The position numbers and the translations under genes were made by a program. A DNA stretch of 64,000 bases. Source: Trebonia sp963811335 (GTDB taxonomy: Bacteria; Actinomycetota; Actinomycetes; Streptosporangiales; Streptosporangiaceae). The stretch is taken from assembly GCA_963811335.1 (NCBI GenBank), contig CAWERB010000029.1, positions 26,283 through 90,282 on the forward strand. The letters run 5' to 3'. The notes below the pieces were generated by a model. That model saw only the letters and a program-made list of their open reading frames with translations. It did not search any database and was not told the origin of the DNA. This document shows positions 46,566 through 57,749 of the stretch, one piece after another (the stretch's first letter is position 1; every line of letters starts with the position of its first letter).

Positions 46566-47458
46566 TGGGCGCGGCTCCCGGCGGGCCGTGCTGGTCGGGC
46601 ACTGCGCTTGGACTCGACGACGATCTACTCGCGGAGTCCGCCGCGCTGCGCGAGGTGCTGGCCGGCCTGGCCGACTCTGACTGGATCCTGGCCACCCCGG
46701 CGGCGGGCTGGACGGTCACCGACCAGGTCACCCACCTGGCCTACTTCGACGACATGGCGCGGCTGTCGGTGACCGAGCCGGCGCGGTTCACGGCCGAGGC
46801 GGCGCGGCTGGCCGCGGCCGGCGACGACTTCCCTGACCAGGTCGCGGCCCGGTACCGCGACACTCCCCCGGCCGAGGTGCTCGCCTGGTTCGACCAGGCC
46901 AGGGCGCGGCTGACGGCGGCCTACCGTGAGGCCGACCCGGCGGTGCGGCTGCCGTGGTTCGGCCCGCCGATGAGCCTGGCCTCGTCGGTGACCGCGCGGC
47001 TGATGGAGACCTGGGCGCACGGCCAGGACATCCTCGACACGTTCGGGATCGCCAGGGTTCCCACCGCTCGGCTGCGACACGTGGCCGACCTGGGCATCCG
47101 CGCCCTGCGCTACAGCTACACCGTGCGCGGGCTGACGGTCCCCGCCGAGCCGATCCGGGTCGAGCTGTCCGGGCCGGACGGGGCGCACTGGGACTGGGGG
47201 CCGCCGGACGCCGGTAATCGGGTGCGCGGTACAGCGCTGGACTTCTGCCTGCTCGTCACGCAGCGGCGGCACCGGGACGACACCGCGCTCGAGGTCAGCG
47301 GCGCTGTCGCGCGGCAGTGGATGAGCATCGCCCAGGCGTTCGCCGGGCCGGCCGGGCCGGGGCGGGCACGCTCGTCTTCGGCGACCCCGGCGCCCCCGTC
47401 GTCTTCGGCTCCCCCGTCGTCCGCCGCGCCCCAGGCGTCCGCGGCGGAGGGGAGCTGA
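46565..47458 (+). CDS. TIGR03084-like protein (mycothiol-isomerase/DinB fold)
   Basis: 297 aa starting at ATG 46565, overlapping the hydratase stop. It belongs to the four-helix DinB/mycothiol-dependent maleylpyruvate isomerase superfamily: LAESAALREVLAGLADSDW, GWTVTDQVTHLAYFDDMARLSV, MSLASSVTARLMETWAHGQDILD and TALDFCLLVTQRRHRDD. The three-His metal site is represented by THL, WAHGQD and a later His. The C-terminal 40 residues are low-complexity Ser/Ala/Pro. The family recurs beside acyl-CoA carboxylase and AtuA genes in actinomycetes; it may use mycothiol, but no reaction is established. Confidence 0.8.
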   Translation: MGAAPGGPCWSGTALGLDDDLLAESAALREVLAGLADSDWILATPAAGWTVTDQVTHLAYFDDMARLSVTEPARFTAEAARLAAAGDDFPDQVAARYRDTPPAEVLAWFDQARARLTAAYREADPAVRLPWFGPPMSLASSVTARLMETWAHGQDILDTFGIARVPTARLRHVADLGIRALRYSYTVRGLTVPAEPIRVELSGPDGAHWDWGPPDAGNRVRGTALDFCLLVTQRRHRDDTALEVSGAVARQWMSIAQAFAGPAGPGRARSSSATPAPPSSSAPPSSAAPQASAAEGS

Positions 47459-47500
47459 CATGTCAGATTCCGCCGCGCCCCGGCGCCCGGTCCGGGCCCC

Positions 47501-49317
47501 GTGCGGATCGGCAACTCCTCCGGTTTTTACGGCGACCGGATGGAGGCCGTCAGGGAGATGGTCGAGGGCGGCCCGATCGACGTGCTCACCGGTGACTACC
47601 TCGCCGAGCTGACCATGCTCATCTTGTGGAAGGCGCGGCAGAAGGACCCCGGCGCCGGGTACGCCCGGTCGGTGCTGGCCCAGCTCGAGCCGGTGCTCGG
47701 CACCTGCCTGGACCGGGGCATCAAGATCGTCAACAACGCGGGCGGGCTCAACCCGTCCGGCCTGGCCCAGCAGCTGGCGGCACTGGCCAGCGGCTCGGGC
47801 TGCATCCCAAGATCGCCTACGTCACCGGCGACGACCTGCTCCCCCGGCTGAAGGAGCTCCAGGCCGCGGGTCACCCGCTGGCCAACCTGGACACCGGTCA
47901 GGCGCTGGCCGACGCCGGCGGGCAGCCCGTGACGGCCAACGCCTACCTCGGCGGCTGGGGGATCGCGGCGGCGCTCGACGCCGGGGCGGACATCGTCATC
48001 TGCCCGCGGGTCACCGACGCCTCCCTGGTCACCGGGCCCGCCGCCTGGTGGCACGGCTGGCGGCGCAACGACTTCGACCAGCTGGCCGGCGCGGTGGCCG
48101 CCGGGCACGTCATCGAGTGCGGCCCGCAGGCGACCGGGGGAAACTACTCCTACCTGCACGAGATCACCGACCGCCGCTACCCGGGCTTCCCGGTCGCCGA
48201 GGTCGCCCACGACGGCAGCAGCGTGATCACCAAGCACGACGGGACCGGCGGCCTGGTTTCCGTCGGCACGGTCACCGCGCAGCTGCTTTACGAGATCGGC
48301 GAGCCCGCCTACCTCAACCCCGATGTGGTCGCGCACTTCGACACGATCACGCTTGAGCAGCAGGCCGGGCACCGGGTGCGGCTGTCCGGTACCGTCGGTG
48401 CCCCGCCGCCGGACACGCTCAAGGTGTGCGTCAACTTCCTCGGCGGGTACCGCAACACGATGACCATGGTGATCACCGGCCTGGAGATCGAGGAGAAGGC
48501 CGCCTGGGCCGCCGAGGAGCTGTTCGGCATCCTCGGCGGGCGCGACCAGTTCGACGACGTCGACGTCCGGCTGCTGCGCTTCGACCACCCGGACGCGCCG
48601 GCCAACGAGCAGGCGACGGCGCACCTGCGGGTCACGGTGAAGGACCGCGACGCGCGGAAGGTCGGCCGTCGTTTCTCCAACGCCACGATGGAGCTGGCGC
48701 TCGGCGGGTACGCCGGGTTCCACACCACGACGCCGCCCGCGGCGGAGAGCGCGTACGGGGTGTACTGGCCCGCGCTTGTGCCGGCCGCGGAGGTGGAGCA
48801 TACCGTGGTACTGCCGGACGGCACGCGTGTCGTCATCCCCGCCACGCGGGCAAGAGCGGAGCTGGGCTGGGGAATCAAGCTCTCGTTGGGGCGTACCCTC
48901 AGGCGCACACCGGAACCGGAGGGCGGCGGCTCGCGGCCGGAAGGCACTGGCGTGCGCGCTCCGCTTGGCCGGGTCTGCGCGGCCCGTTCCGGCGACAAGG
49001 GCGGCAACGCGAACGTCGGGCTGTGGGCCCGCGACGCGGCCGGGTACGCATGGCTGGATGATTACCTGACGACCGAGCGGCTGCGGTCGCTGCTGCCGGA
49101 GGCTCGGGACCTGGAGATCCGCCGGTTCGAGCTGCCGAACCTGCACGCGCTGAACTTCGTGATCGCCGGGCTGCTCGGCGAGGGGGTGGCGTCCTCGACC
49201 CGGCCGGATCCGCAGGCGAAGGGGCTCGGGGAGTACCTGCGCTCGCGGCTGGTGACGGTGCCCGCCGCCCTGCTCGAGGGCGGGCTCGGGGCGGCGGCCG
49301 AGGGCGGGCCGCGGTGA
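47501..49317 (+). CDS. Acyclic-terpene-utilisation AtuA-family protein (frameshifted)
   Basis: AtuA/DUF1446 protein. I place the start at GTG 47501 (VRIGNSSGFYGDRMEA); an ATG at 47460 after GGAGCTGAC would need an indel near 47490. A frameshift near 47790 separates IDVLTGDYLAELTMLILWKAR and NNAGGLNPSGLAQQL from LHPKIAYVTGDDLLPRL, NAYLGGWGIAAALDAGADIVICPRVTDASLV, GGNYSYLHEI and LYEIGEPAYLNPDV. The C-terminal RVCAARSGDKGGNANVGLWAR is the small DUF4387-like domain usually fused or adjacent. AtuA is required for citronellol/geraniol breakdown in Pseudomonas, but its reaction is unknown. It overlaps the TetR gene (GTGA). Confidence 0.85.
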
Positions 49318-49922
49318 CCGGGGGCGGTGCGCGTACCGGGCCGGCGCCGCGGCGGCGCGACCCTGAGCGGCGGCAGCGGATACTCGCCGCCGCGGCCGGC
49401 CTGGTCGCGGAGCACGGGTACCACGAGGTGGCGATGTCGGACATCGGGGCGGCGGCCGGCATCGTCGGCTCGGGCATCTACCGGCATTTCGACGGTAAGT
49501 CGGCGGTGCTCGTGGCCCTGTTCGACCGGGTGATCGACGACCTGACCAGGGACTGCGGCGAGATCCTGGCCCGCGGCCTCGATCCGTCGCGAACCCTGAC
49601 GGAGTTCATCGGCGCGCACGTGCGGATCGTGCTCGAGGACCGCACGCTGATGCGCGTCTACCACACCGAGATCGCCAGCCTGCCGGCCGACGACAGTCAC
49701 CGGCTGCGCCGCAAGCAGCGCCTCTACATCGAAGAGTGGGTGCACGTGCTTGAGCTGCTGCGCCCGGAGGCAGACGACGCCGCGCTGCGGTCGCTGGTGC
49801 ACGCCGCGATCGGCGCGGTGCACTCGACGCTCTTCTACTCCAGCGGCCTGCCGGGCGAGCGGCTGGCCGCGCTGATGGCCGCCGCCGCCCGGGCGACGCT
49901 GTTCGTCCCGGTCCCTGAGTGA
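49314..49922 (+). CDS. TetR-family transcriptional regulator
   Basis: 202 aa from GTG 49314, overlapping the AtuA stop. The helix-turn-helix reads RQRILAAAAGLVAEHGYHEVAMSDIGAAAGIVGSGIYRHFDGKSAVLVALFDRVID; the C-terminal ligand domain is all-helical. The position inside the carboxylase/AtuA operon suggests it senses a CoA intermediate and represses the cluster, as KstR2- and FadR-type TetR proteins do. Confidence 0.9.
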   Translation: MTGGGARTGPAPRRRDPERRQRILAAAAGLVAEHGYHEVAMSDIGAAAGIVGSGIYRHFDGKSAVLVALFDRVIDDLTRDCGEILARGLDPSRTLTEFIGAHVRIVLEDRTLMRVYHTEIASLPADDSHRLRRKQRLYIEEWVHVLELLRPEADDAALRSLVHAAIGAVHSTLFYSSGLPGERLAALMAAAARATLFVPVPE

Positions 49923-49936
49923 GGTTTGTCCCGTGA

Positions 49937-51107
49937 ATGGAGTCCTGGGCTGTGGAGTTTAACGAGAACCCGGATCACGCGGCCATCCGTGACGCGGTGG
50001 CCGCGGTCGCGGCCAAGTACGGGGGCGGTTACTACACCGAGCACGCCGAGCGGCACCTGCCCACCACCGAGCTGTGGCAGGAGCTGGGCCGCCAGGGATT
50101 CATCGGGATCAACATCCCTGAGGAGTTCGGCGGCGGCGGCGCGGGCCTGACCGAGCTCGCGCTGGTCTGCGAGGAGACCGCCGCCCAGGGCGTCCCGCTG
50201 CTACTGCTCCTGGTGTCGAGCGCCATCTCCGGCGAGGTGCTCACCCGCTACGGCAGTGCGCAGCAGCGCCAGGCGTGGCTGCCCGGCATGGCCTCGGGCC
50301 AGCGCAAGGTGGTGTTCGCGATCACCGAGCCCGACGCCGGGCTCGAACACGCACCAGTTGTCGACCACGGCGCGCCGCGACGGGGACGAGTGGGTGCTGC
50401 GCGGCACGAAGTACTACATCTCCGGGGTGGACGAGGCCGACGCGCTGATCGTGGTGGCCCGCACCGGCACCGACCCGGCCACCGGCAAGGGGCTGCTGTC
50501 GCTGTTCCTGGTGCCGACGGACAGCCCGGGGCTGGTCGCGAGCGAGCTGCCGGTGTCCGCGTCGCTGCCGGAGAAGCAGTTCACGCTGTTCTTCGACGAC
50601 GTGCGGCTGGGCGCCGGGCAGCTGATCGGAGAGGCGGACGAGGGCTTCCGCCAGGTGTTCCACGGGCTGAACCCGGAACGCATCACCGGCGCCGCGATCT
50701 GCGTCGGCGTCGGCCGGTACGCCCTGGCCCGCGCGGCTTCCTACGCCACGACCCGCTCCGTGTGGGGAGCACCGATCGGTACGCACCAGGGCATCTCGCA
50801 CGCCCTGGCCAAGGCCAAGATCGAGGTCGACCTGGCCGCGCTGATGACGGCGAAGGCGGCGTGGCTGCACGACCACGGCCTCCCGGCCGGGGAGGCGGCG
50901 AACGAGGCGAAGTACGCCGCCGCCGAGGCGGCGGCCGCGGCCGTCGACGCGGCGATCCAGACGCACGGCGGCAACGGGATGAGCACGGAGTACGGGCTCG
51001 TGCCGCTGTGGGGCATCACCCGGCTGCTGCGCATCGCCCCGGTCAGCGCGGAGATGGTGCTCAACTACGTCGCGCAGCACTCACTTGGCCTGCCCCGCTC
51101 GTACTGA
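49937..51107 (+). CDS. Acyl-CoA dehydrogenase (frameshifted)
   Basis: FAD-dependent acyl-CoA dehydrogenase. The N-terminal part, WQELGRQGFIGINIPEEFGGGGAGLTELALVCEE, is followed by KVVFAITEPDAG. One extra C at about 50342 breaks the frame; without it the chain reads DAGSNTHQLSTTA and RDGDEWVLRGTKYYISGVDEADALIV, then GTHQGISHALAKAKIEVDLA and IQTHGGNGMSTEYGL. The last contains a GGNG motif; the catalytic glutamate is expected in the TEYG segment or the C-terminal helix. In an Atu-type route this enzyme makes the alpha,beta-unsaturated CoA ester that is then carboxylated. Starts 14 bases after TetR. Confidence 0.88.
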
Positions 51108-51120
51108 GCCACGGGCGGCC

Positions 51121-52736
51121 CTACCCCTGGTCGTAGTGGCGGGCGTAGCGGTCGCGCAGCACGTTCTTCTGGATCTTCCCGGTGGAGGTCTTGGGCAGCT
51201 GGTCGACCACGAGGACCGCCTTGGGGACCTTGAAGCCGGCCAGCCGTTCCTTCACCCGGCGCAGCAGCTCTGCCTCGTCGACCGTGGCTCCGGCCGCGGG
51301 GACGACGATCGCGGTGATCGCCTCGGTCCAGCGCTCGTGCGGCAGGCCGATCACCACGGCTTCCGCGATGTTATCGTCGGCCGCGTAGACGGCCTTCTCC
51401 ACCTCGATCGAGGCGACGTTCTCGCCGCCGGTCTTGATGACGTCCTTGCGCCGGTCGGTGAACCACAAGATGCCGTCGGCGTCGAAGTGCCCGATGTCGC
51501 CGGAGTGGAACCAGCCGTGCTCGAACGCCGCGTCGGTCGCCTCCGCGTTGTCCAGGTAGCCGGTCAGGGTGTGCGGTCCCCGGTAGACGATCTCGCCGTC
51601 CTCGCCCGGGGGCAGCAGGTTGCCGCGGGCGTCCATGATCGCGGCCTGCACGTTGACCACCGGCGTGCCGACCGCGCCGGCGTGGCTGAGCTGGTGCTCG
51701 GGCCGGAACAGGGTGGAGGTCGGGCTCATCTCGGTCTGCCCGAACAGCAGGTAGAAGTCGCAGCCGAACCGCTCAAGGCAGCGGCGCAGCTGGGCTTCCG
51801 GCATGGTCGCCATCGCGTACATGGCCCGGCGCAGGCTGGAGGTGTCCCGGCGGTCGATGTCGGGGTGATCGAGCATCGCCCGGAACATCATCGGCAGTCC
51901 GAAGATCTGGGTGATCTTCTCTTCCTCGATCAGCGCGAGCAGCCGGCCGGCGTCGAAGCCGCGCATGATGAACAGCGCGGCGCCGACCGCCACCGCGGCG
52001 GTGCAGTGGCAGTTGAGCTGCGCGGTGTGGAACATCGGCATCATCGCGGCGAACCGGTCGGTCTCGTTGAACCGGGCCTCCACCGCCACCGACAGCGACT
52101 CCAGGTAGATGGAGGTGTGGTTGCCGATGACGCCCTTGGGGAACGAGGTGGTGCCGCTGGTGTACAGGTAGCTGATGGGGTCACGGTCGTCGACGAAGCA
52201 CTCGGGCTCGGCGTCGCCAGCGTCGTCAAAGCTGTGGCGAGCAGGCCCGCGAAGGGGAGCGCCCCCTCGATCTCGCCAGAACGCGGGCTTGCCTCCCCCT
52301 CAGTCCCCGGTGCCACGATGACGTCGGCGAGGCCCTCCTGCTTGCCGATCACCTCGGCGAGCACCGGGACCAGCTGGCTCTCGATGACGATGCCGCGGGA
52401 CCGGCTGTGCCCGAGCACGTAGCTGACCTCGTCGGGCCGCCAGCCCAGGTTGACCGGCACGCAGACCACGCCGAGCTTGGCGCAGGCGTAGTAGGTGACG
52501 AGGAACTCGACGCTGTTGCCTGAGGCGAGGGCGAGCGCGTCGCCGCGCCGGTACCCGCGGCCCATGAGGCCGGCCGCGAACCGGTTGACCAGGCGGTTGA
52601 ACTCGCGGTAGGTGACCCTCCTGCTCCCGTCGGCCAGCGCGAGCGCATCCGGGTAGCGGGCCGCGGTCCTGGTCAGGCTGTCGCCGACGTTGACGCGCTG
52701 AATGAGGTTGCGGCTTATTTCAGCGGGTGACGGCAT
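51121..52736 (-). CDS. AMP-dependent acyl-CoA synthetase, second copy (frameshifted)
   Basis: Adenylate-forming ligase convergent with the acyl-CoA dehydrogenase. N-terminal part from ATG 52736: ISRNLIQRVNVGDSLTRTAARYPDALAL and YACAKLGVVCVPVNLGWRPDEV. A frameshift near 52228 leads to the P-loop YLYTSGTTSFPKGVIGNH and then MPMFHTAQLNCHC, LFGQTEMSPTSTLF, LTGYLDNAEATDAAFEHGWFHSGDIGHF, RRKDVIKTGGENVASIEVE and the C-terminal lysine in PKTSTGKIQKNVLR. It belongs to the same block as the ligase at 40.3 kb, so two substrates may be activated for one pathway. Confidence 0.88.
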
Positions 52737-52825
52737 CGTCAGCCTCCTCGACCAGGGACGCCGGGGGCCAAACGGGCCAGTATCGCGTCGACCGTCACCA
52801 TGCTAGTGAACGGTCATTAACTTGG

Positions 52826-54311
52826 CTACGGCTCGTGCAGGAACGCGCCCTGTCGGCGCAGTTCCTTGCGGATGTCCTCGACGTCGAGCGCGCGCGGCGG
52901 CAGGCCGGTGCCGGCCGCGAGGCCGGCCGCGGTTCCCGCGGCCTGCCCGGTCATCCAGCACTGCGGTATCTCGCGCATGAACGCCTGGGTGGGGGCGTCG
53001 CTGGCCACGTGGCGGCCGCCGACGACCACGCCGTCGAGTCGCTGCGGCAGCAGGGCGCGGTAGGGCACCGAGATCGTCGGGAACTGCTGGGACGGGGACG
53101 GGGAGACGCCTACCTCGTCACGGTGGCGTACCCCGGCCTTCCAGTCGCCGGTCGTCAGCGGGTGCACGCCCGCGAGGCGGCGGGTCATCCGTATGCCGAT
53201 CTGCGGTGCGGCGAGCATGATCCACGCGTTCTCGAAGCCAGGGGCCTGCTTGCGGAAGAAGTCCAGGTGGGCGACCATGCGGCGGCGTGACTCCAGCTCG
53301 ACGGCGCTGAGGTGCTCGACGTCGAGCCCGCTGTAGCCGGACAGGCGCGGGCCCATGAACACCACGACGTCGTCGCGCCAGCCGACATGCGGCGTGTCGA
53401 CGAAGCCAAGCAGTTCGCGGCCGCGGCTCATCAGGGCGCGGTGGGCCGCCGGGTTGCCGCGCTTGAACGCCAGCCACCGGCCCATGTCGACGCCCGTCCA
53501 CGTGAAGGCGGTGTTGATGGTGTGCTGGACGTTGCCGCCCGCGCCGTCCTTCTTGGCGTCGGTGACGAACTCGCCGCCGGCCTGCGCGATGACGTCGAGG
53601 TCGCCGGTGGCGTCCACGACGACCTTGGCGAGGATCGCCCGGCGCCCCTGCTTGCTCTCGAAGATCGCGCCACGGACTGTGCTTTCCGACCCCCGGGCCC
53701 GCGCCATTGATCGCGGCGACGACCCAGGAGTGCAGCAGCACCCGCACTCCCTCGCCGACGAGGAACTCATGCGAGGTGATCTTGAGCCACTCCGGGTCGA
53801 TCATCGGCGAGCGGCAGACGGTGTCACGGAACGCCGACAGGCGCTCGCGCCAGTACGCCACCTGCTCGGGTTCTGTCGAGCCCCACAGCTCGGGCCCGGG
53901 CCCCGCGAGTGCCCCCGCGGGCAGCCGGCCGAGCAGCTCGGCGCCGATGCCGGCGATGACCGGGGTCCCGGCCCAGTCGGTCATCCGGTCGATCCAGATC
54001 ACCAGTCCGCCCGCCGAGAGGCCACCGAGGTCGCCGTACCGCTCGACGAGCGTCACCCGCTGGCCCAGCCGCCGCGCCGCGACCGCGGCGGCCGTCCCGG
54101 CCGGACCGCCGCCGACCACGAGCACGTCGGTCTCCTCGTGCACGGGGATCTCGCGGGCGGGCTCGGTGACCGTGGCGACGGACGGCGCGGCAGGCGCGGG
54201 AGTGCGCGGCCCAGCCGGCACGCCTCCCCCGGCGGTGAACAGCCCGCTTCCGCCGCCGATCCCGGCGCCGAAGTAGCTCTCTGGGTCGCGCTCGCGCTCT
54301 GGCTCGTCCAT
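52826..54311 (-). CDS. FAD-dependent oxidoreductase (frameshifted)
   Basis: Flavoprotein of the FAD_oxidored family. ATG 54311 has AAGGAGCA directly before it. After a Gly/Pro-rich start comes the FAD fold, TDVLVVGGGPAGTAAAVAARRLGQRVTLVERYGDLGG, with SAGGLVIWIDRM. Near 53697 a base in a G/C run shifts the frame; beyond it are ILAKVVVDATGDLDVIAQAGGEF, RRLAGVHPLTTGDW, GVVVGGRHVASDAPTQAFMREIPQCWMTGQAAGTAAGLA. Members include tricarballylate-like and ketosteroid-like dehydrogenases. The downstream hydrolase and SnoaL genes lie upstream in transcription order (minus strand), which suggests one unit of small-molecule degradation. Substrate unknown. Confidence 0.82.
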
Positions 54312-54382
54312 TGCTCCTTGATATAAAGCCGGGCGCGCGCGGTCAACGACGGTACTGCTCAATGGAAACGCGGAAATTTGGC

Positions 54383-55262
54383 CTAATCCACGGCCGCCGC
54401 AGCCGGGTCGGCGACGTCCGATAAGCCGCGCGTACAGCTCCGGCCGCCGGTCGGTGAACAGGTCGTTGCGCTCGCTGTTGCGCTTGTCCCGGCCAGCCGC
54501 AGGTCGATCGCGGCGGTCAGCATGGCCGCGCGGTCCTCGCACAGCGGCCCGGCGGCCGGGTAGCCGCGATGCCCGACGATGACAGACCCGCCAACCCAGT
54601 CAACGCCGCGCTCGGCCTTGCACCGGTCCGCGACGGCGACGAACACGCCGTTGAACCAGGCCGCCGCCTGCGCAGAAACCACCTCTCCACGCCGCTCGCC
54701 GGGTGGCGGCGGCAGTGTCGACGCGGGCCAGTTCACCGGGGCGGCGATGAGGTCAGCGCCGCGCAGCGCGGCCAGCCGCACCCATTCGGGGAACTCAAGG
54801 TCGTAGCAGATCATGAGCCCGACGTTGCCGAACGGCAGCTCCACCACCGGTGGCGCGTCATCGCCGGGCGTGAAGATCTTCTTCTCGGTATCCCACAGGT
54901 GCGCCTTGCGGTACACCGCCCGCGGTGCCGGACGCGTCGACGATCGCCGCGCTGTTGTACAGCTTCCCGTCCGGCCCGAGCTCGCAGAACCCGCCGGCGA
55001 TCACCAGGTCGTGGCGGCCGGCCAGGATGCGCCACTCGCGCAGCGTGACCGCGGATGCCGCCGGCGAGGCGAGGCTGCGGGCCTCGTCCGGGCCGGAGAA
55101 CACGTACCCGCTGTCCGACAGTTCCGGCAGCACGACGAGCCGTGCCCCCGCGGCCGCCGCCTCGGTCACCGCCGCGCTTGCCGCCCGCCGGTTGGTGTCC
55201 AGGTCCCCCACGGTCAGCGCCAGCTGCGCGACCGCGACAACGACAGCTCCCGTGTCCGGCAT
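54383..55262 (-). CDS. Carbon-nitrogen hydrolase (nitrilase superfamily, frameshifted)
   Basis: Amidase/nitrilase-superfamily enzyme from ATG 55262. The catalytic triad is visible: Glu in ARLVVLPELSDSGYVF, Lys in VYRKAHLWDTEKKIF and Cys in VGLMICYDLEFPEWVRLAALRGADL. An extra G near 54928 breaks the frame between DASGT and RAVYRKAHLW; another break near 54495 hides the C-terminal RDKRNSERNDLFTDRRPELY. Lengths and spacing are normal once joined. It hydrolyses amides, nitriles or carbamoyl compounds in the cytoplasm. It precedes the FAD gene by about 70 bases on the same strand. Confidence 0.83.
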
Positions 55263-55345
55263 GCCGCCATCGTCTCATGCGAGCCGCACCTGCGGACGGC
55301 CCTGGCCCTTGCCTGGCTGGGCGGGTCCAGGGCCGTCACCGCGGG

Positions 55346-55736
55346 CTAGGCAGGCAGCGGCTTTATCGTCAGCTGGTAGTCCTCCCTGATGCGCCCGTCG
55401 GCGTCGAGCAGCAGGAAGACCCGGCTGGCCCAGTCGACCTCCCCGGCGGGCGTGACCAGCTGAGCGGTGAAGGTCGACGATGTCGCCGTGCACCGTCGCG
55501 TCGCCGGCGCCGGCGACCGTGTACTTGCCGCTGGCGACGAACGCCTGGTGGGCGCGGTCGACCCTGGCCTCGAGTTCCGCATAGCCGCGGAACTGCACCT
55601 CATGCACGAATTCCGTGCCGTCAGGCACCCACAGGGCAGGGATGGCCGCGCGGCGGGCTGCCGCGTCCGGCTCGTTCCACACGGCGAGGTAGCGGGCCAC
55701 GATCGCGGTCGTGTCGAGTTCGGTGTGCTGTGACAT
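55346..55736 (-). CDS. SnoaL/NTF2-like protein (frameshifted)
   Basis: About 129 aa cone-shaped alpha+beta fold. MSQHTELDTTAIVARYLAVWNE-PDAAARRAAIPALWVPDGTEFVHEVQFRG, then HQAFVASGKYTVAGAGDATVHGDIV; one extra G near 55474 shifts the frame, after which FTAQLVTPAGEVDWASRVFLLLDADGRIREDYQL closes the fold. The PDG/WVPDG pattern is typical of SnoaL-like cyclases/isomerases, whose functions are diverse. It is upstream of the nitrilase gene on the same strand. Confidence 0.78.
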
Positions 55737-55962
55737 GGTGCTGCGTCCCTTCCGGCTTTCCGCTTGTCCGCCGGCCTGACGGGCCGGCAAGACGAGCCTC
55801 GAAGCTCCCGTTACAGGAGAGTCAAGCCCGGTTATGTCGCAGGGCGGCTCAGCCGGAAGGGCAGGCCCGGGCAAGAGGCCGCCGGCGGAGACGGCCGCAC
55901 CACGGGTAAGGAACCCTGAATCCGGTACTGTGCTCAATCGCCGGCTTACGGAAAGAGGAACG

Positions 55963-57434
55963 ATGGCGGTATCACCCGATGAGGCCAGCCGCGACGACGT
56001 GAGCGGCGTGCTGCACGCCGGCCCGGCCGGATCCGGTGAGCTCGCCGAGCAACTGCGCCAGGCGGTCGGCCAGGTGACCGAGTGGATGGCGAGTACGGCG
56101 ATTTCGCGCCGCACCCGTCGCTGGACGTGCCGCTCGACCAGTTGCGGCGGGCCACCGGCGCGCTGCACATGAGACTGCGGGAGAACTACCCCTTCTTCCA
56201 TCCCCGCTACGCCGGGCAGATGCTCAAGCCGCCGCACCCGGCCGCGGTCATCGGCTACGTCAGCGCCATGCTGATCAACCCCAACAACCACGCCCTGGAC
56301 GGCGGGCCGGCCACCGCCCGCATGGAGAAGGAAGTGGTAGCGCAGCTGGCCGCGATGTTCGGTTTCCCCGAGCACCTGGGCCACCTGACCAGCAGCGGCA
56401 CCATCGCCAACCTGGAAGCGCTCTTCATCGCCCGCGAGCTGCACCCGGGTAAGGCGGTCGCGCACAGCGCCGACGCCCATTACACGCACGGGCGCATGTG
56501 TCACCTGCTTGGCGTCGAAGCGGTGGCCGTGCCGACCGCCGCCGACGGCACCATGGACTTGCAGGCGCTTGAGTACGAACTGCGCGGCGGCCGCATCGGC
56601 ACGGTGGTGGCCACCGCCGGCACCACCGGACTCGGGGCGGTCGACGCGGTGCACGACATCGCCCCGCTGTGCCGCCGCTACGGTGCCCGGGTGCACGTGG
56701 ACGCCGCCTACGGCGGCTTCTTCCGCCTCATCGCCGACGACACGGCCGACGGGGTGGCCGCCGCTCCGTTCGGCGCCATCGCCACGTGCGACTCGGTGGT
56801 CATCGACCCGCACAAGCACGGCCTGCAGCCCTACGGCTGCGGCGCGGTGCTCTTCCGTGACCCCGGCGTGGCCAGGCACTACCTGCACGACTCGCCCTAC
56901 ACCTACTTCACCTCCGATGAGCTGCACCTGGGCGAGATCTCCCTGGAATGCTCCCGCGCGGGCGCGGCGGCCGCCGCGCTGTGGCTCACCTTGCAGTTGC
57001 TGCCGCTGACTCCCGCCGGCCTGGGCGCGGCGCTGCGCCCGGGGCGGCGCGCGGCCCTGGCCTGGGCCGGCCTCATCGACAGATGCGACGAGCTCACCCT
57101 TTTCCAGCGCCCGGCCCTGGACATCCTCAGCTACTTCCCCGCCAGGCGGCGGCTGTCGGAGATCGACCGCGCCAGCGCGCACGTGCTCAACGGGGGCATG
57201 CGGCGGCCCGCCGCGCAGTCCTTGTTCGTCGCCACCTACACCGTGGACGGCGCCAGCCTGGCCGCCCGCGGGCACCAGGTCACGGCCGACGTGGCGAGCG
57301 GCCGCATCCTGCGCAGCGTGCTGATGAAGCCGGAAACCGAACAGCACGTACCCGCGCTGCACCAGCAGGTCCTTGACCTGCTCGTCGGCCCCTGGCCGAC
57401 CCCGCCGCAGTCGTCCCTGACGGCACCTCCGTAA
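55963..57434 (+). CDS. PLP-dependent group II amino-acid decarboxylase (frameshifted near start)
   Basis: Aspartate-aminotransferase-fold decarboxylase. Start ATG 55963 after AAAGAGGAACG gives MAVSPDEASRDDVSGVLH and EQLRQAVGQVTEW; a break near 56080 leads to YGDFAPHPSLDVPLDQL, FFHPRYAGQML, HLTSSGTIANLEALFIARE, HVDAAYGGFFRL and the pyridoxal-lysine motif VVIDPHKHGLQPYGCG. Thus the cofactor lysine and the preceding His are intact. The family includes tyrosine, DOPA and glutamate decarboxylases; FHPRYAGQM is typical of bacterial tyrosine-decarboxylase-like members. It is transcribed alone, divergent from the SnoaL-nitrilase unit. Confidence 0.85.
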
Positions 57435-57494
57435 CACGGGCAGCATGCGCCGCGTAGCTGCGGCCGTTAACAGGGAGACTTTGCTCAACGGGGA

Positions 57495-57523
57495 AATTCC
57501 GCACGTCCTGGACGTGCGGAATT
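57495..57523. terminator. 13-bp perfect hairpin after the decarboxylase gene
   Basis: AATTCCGCACGTC (57495-57507), loop CTG, GACGTGCGGAATT (57511-57523), about 60 bases after the decarboxylase stop. The strong stem fits a factor-independent terminator of the type used in actinobacteria without a long T-run. GCGGAATT recurs at 57534-57541. Nothing else is recognisable in 57435-57749. Confidence 0.65.
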
Positions 57524-57749
57524 ACCCTGATAAGCGGAATTTACCGCGTTAATCGGGATCCGTGCCGTGGCGGCGCGGCGCCCGGGCGCGACCAAGCGCG
57601 AGTTGCTCGGTGCCGTGGATGAGGTCTCCCCTAAATCGGCATCATGCTGCTGATTGGGCTGGCGACGGCTTGCGGATAACGGCACTCGGCCGGAAGGATC
57701 AGGTCCCGGGCCGGCGGACGAGCCGCCGGCGGGCGGACGGAGACAGCAC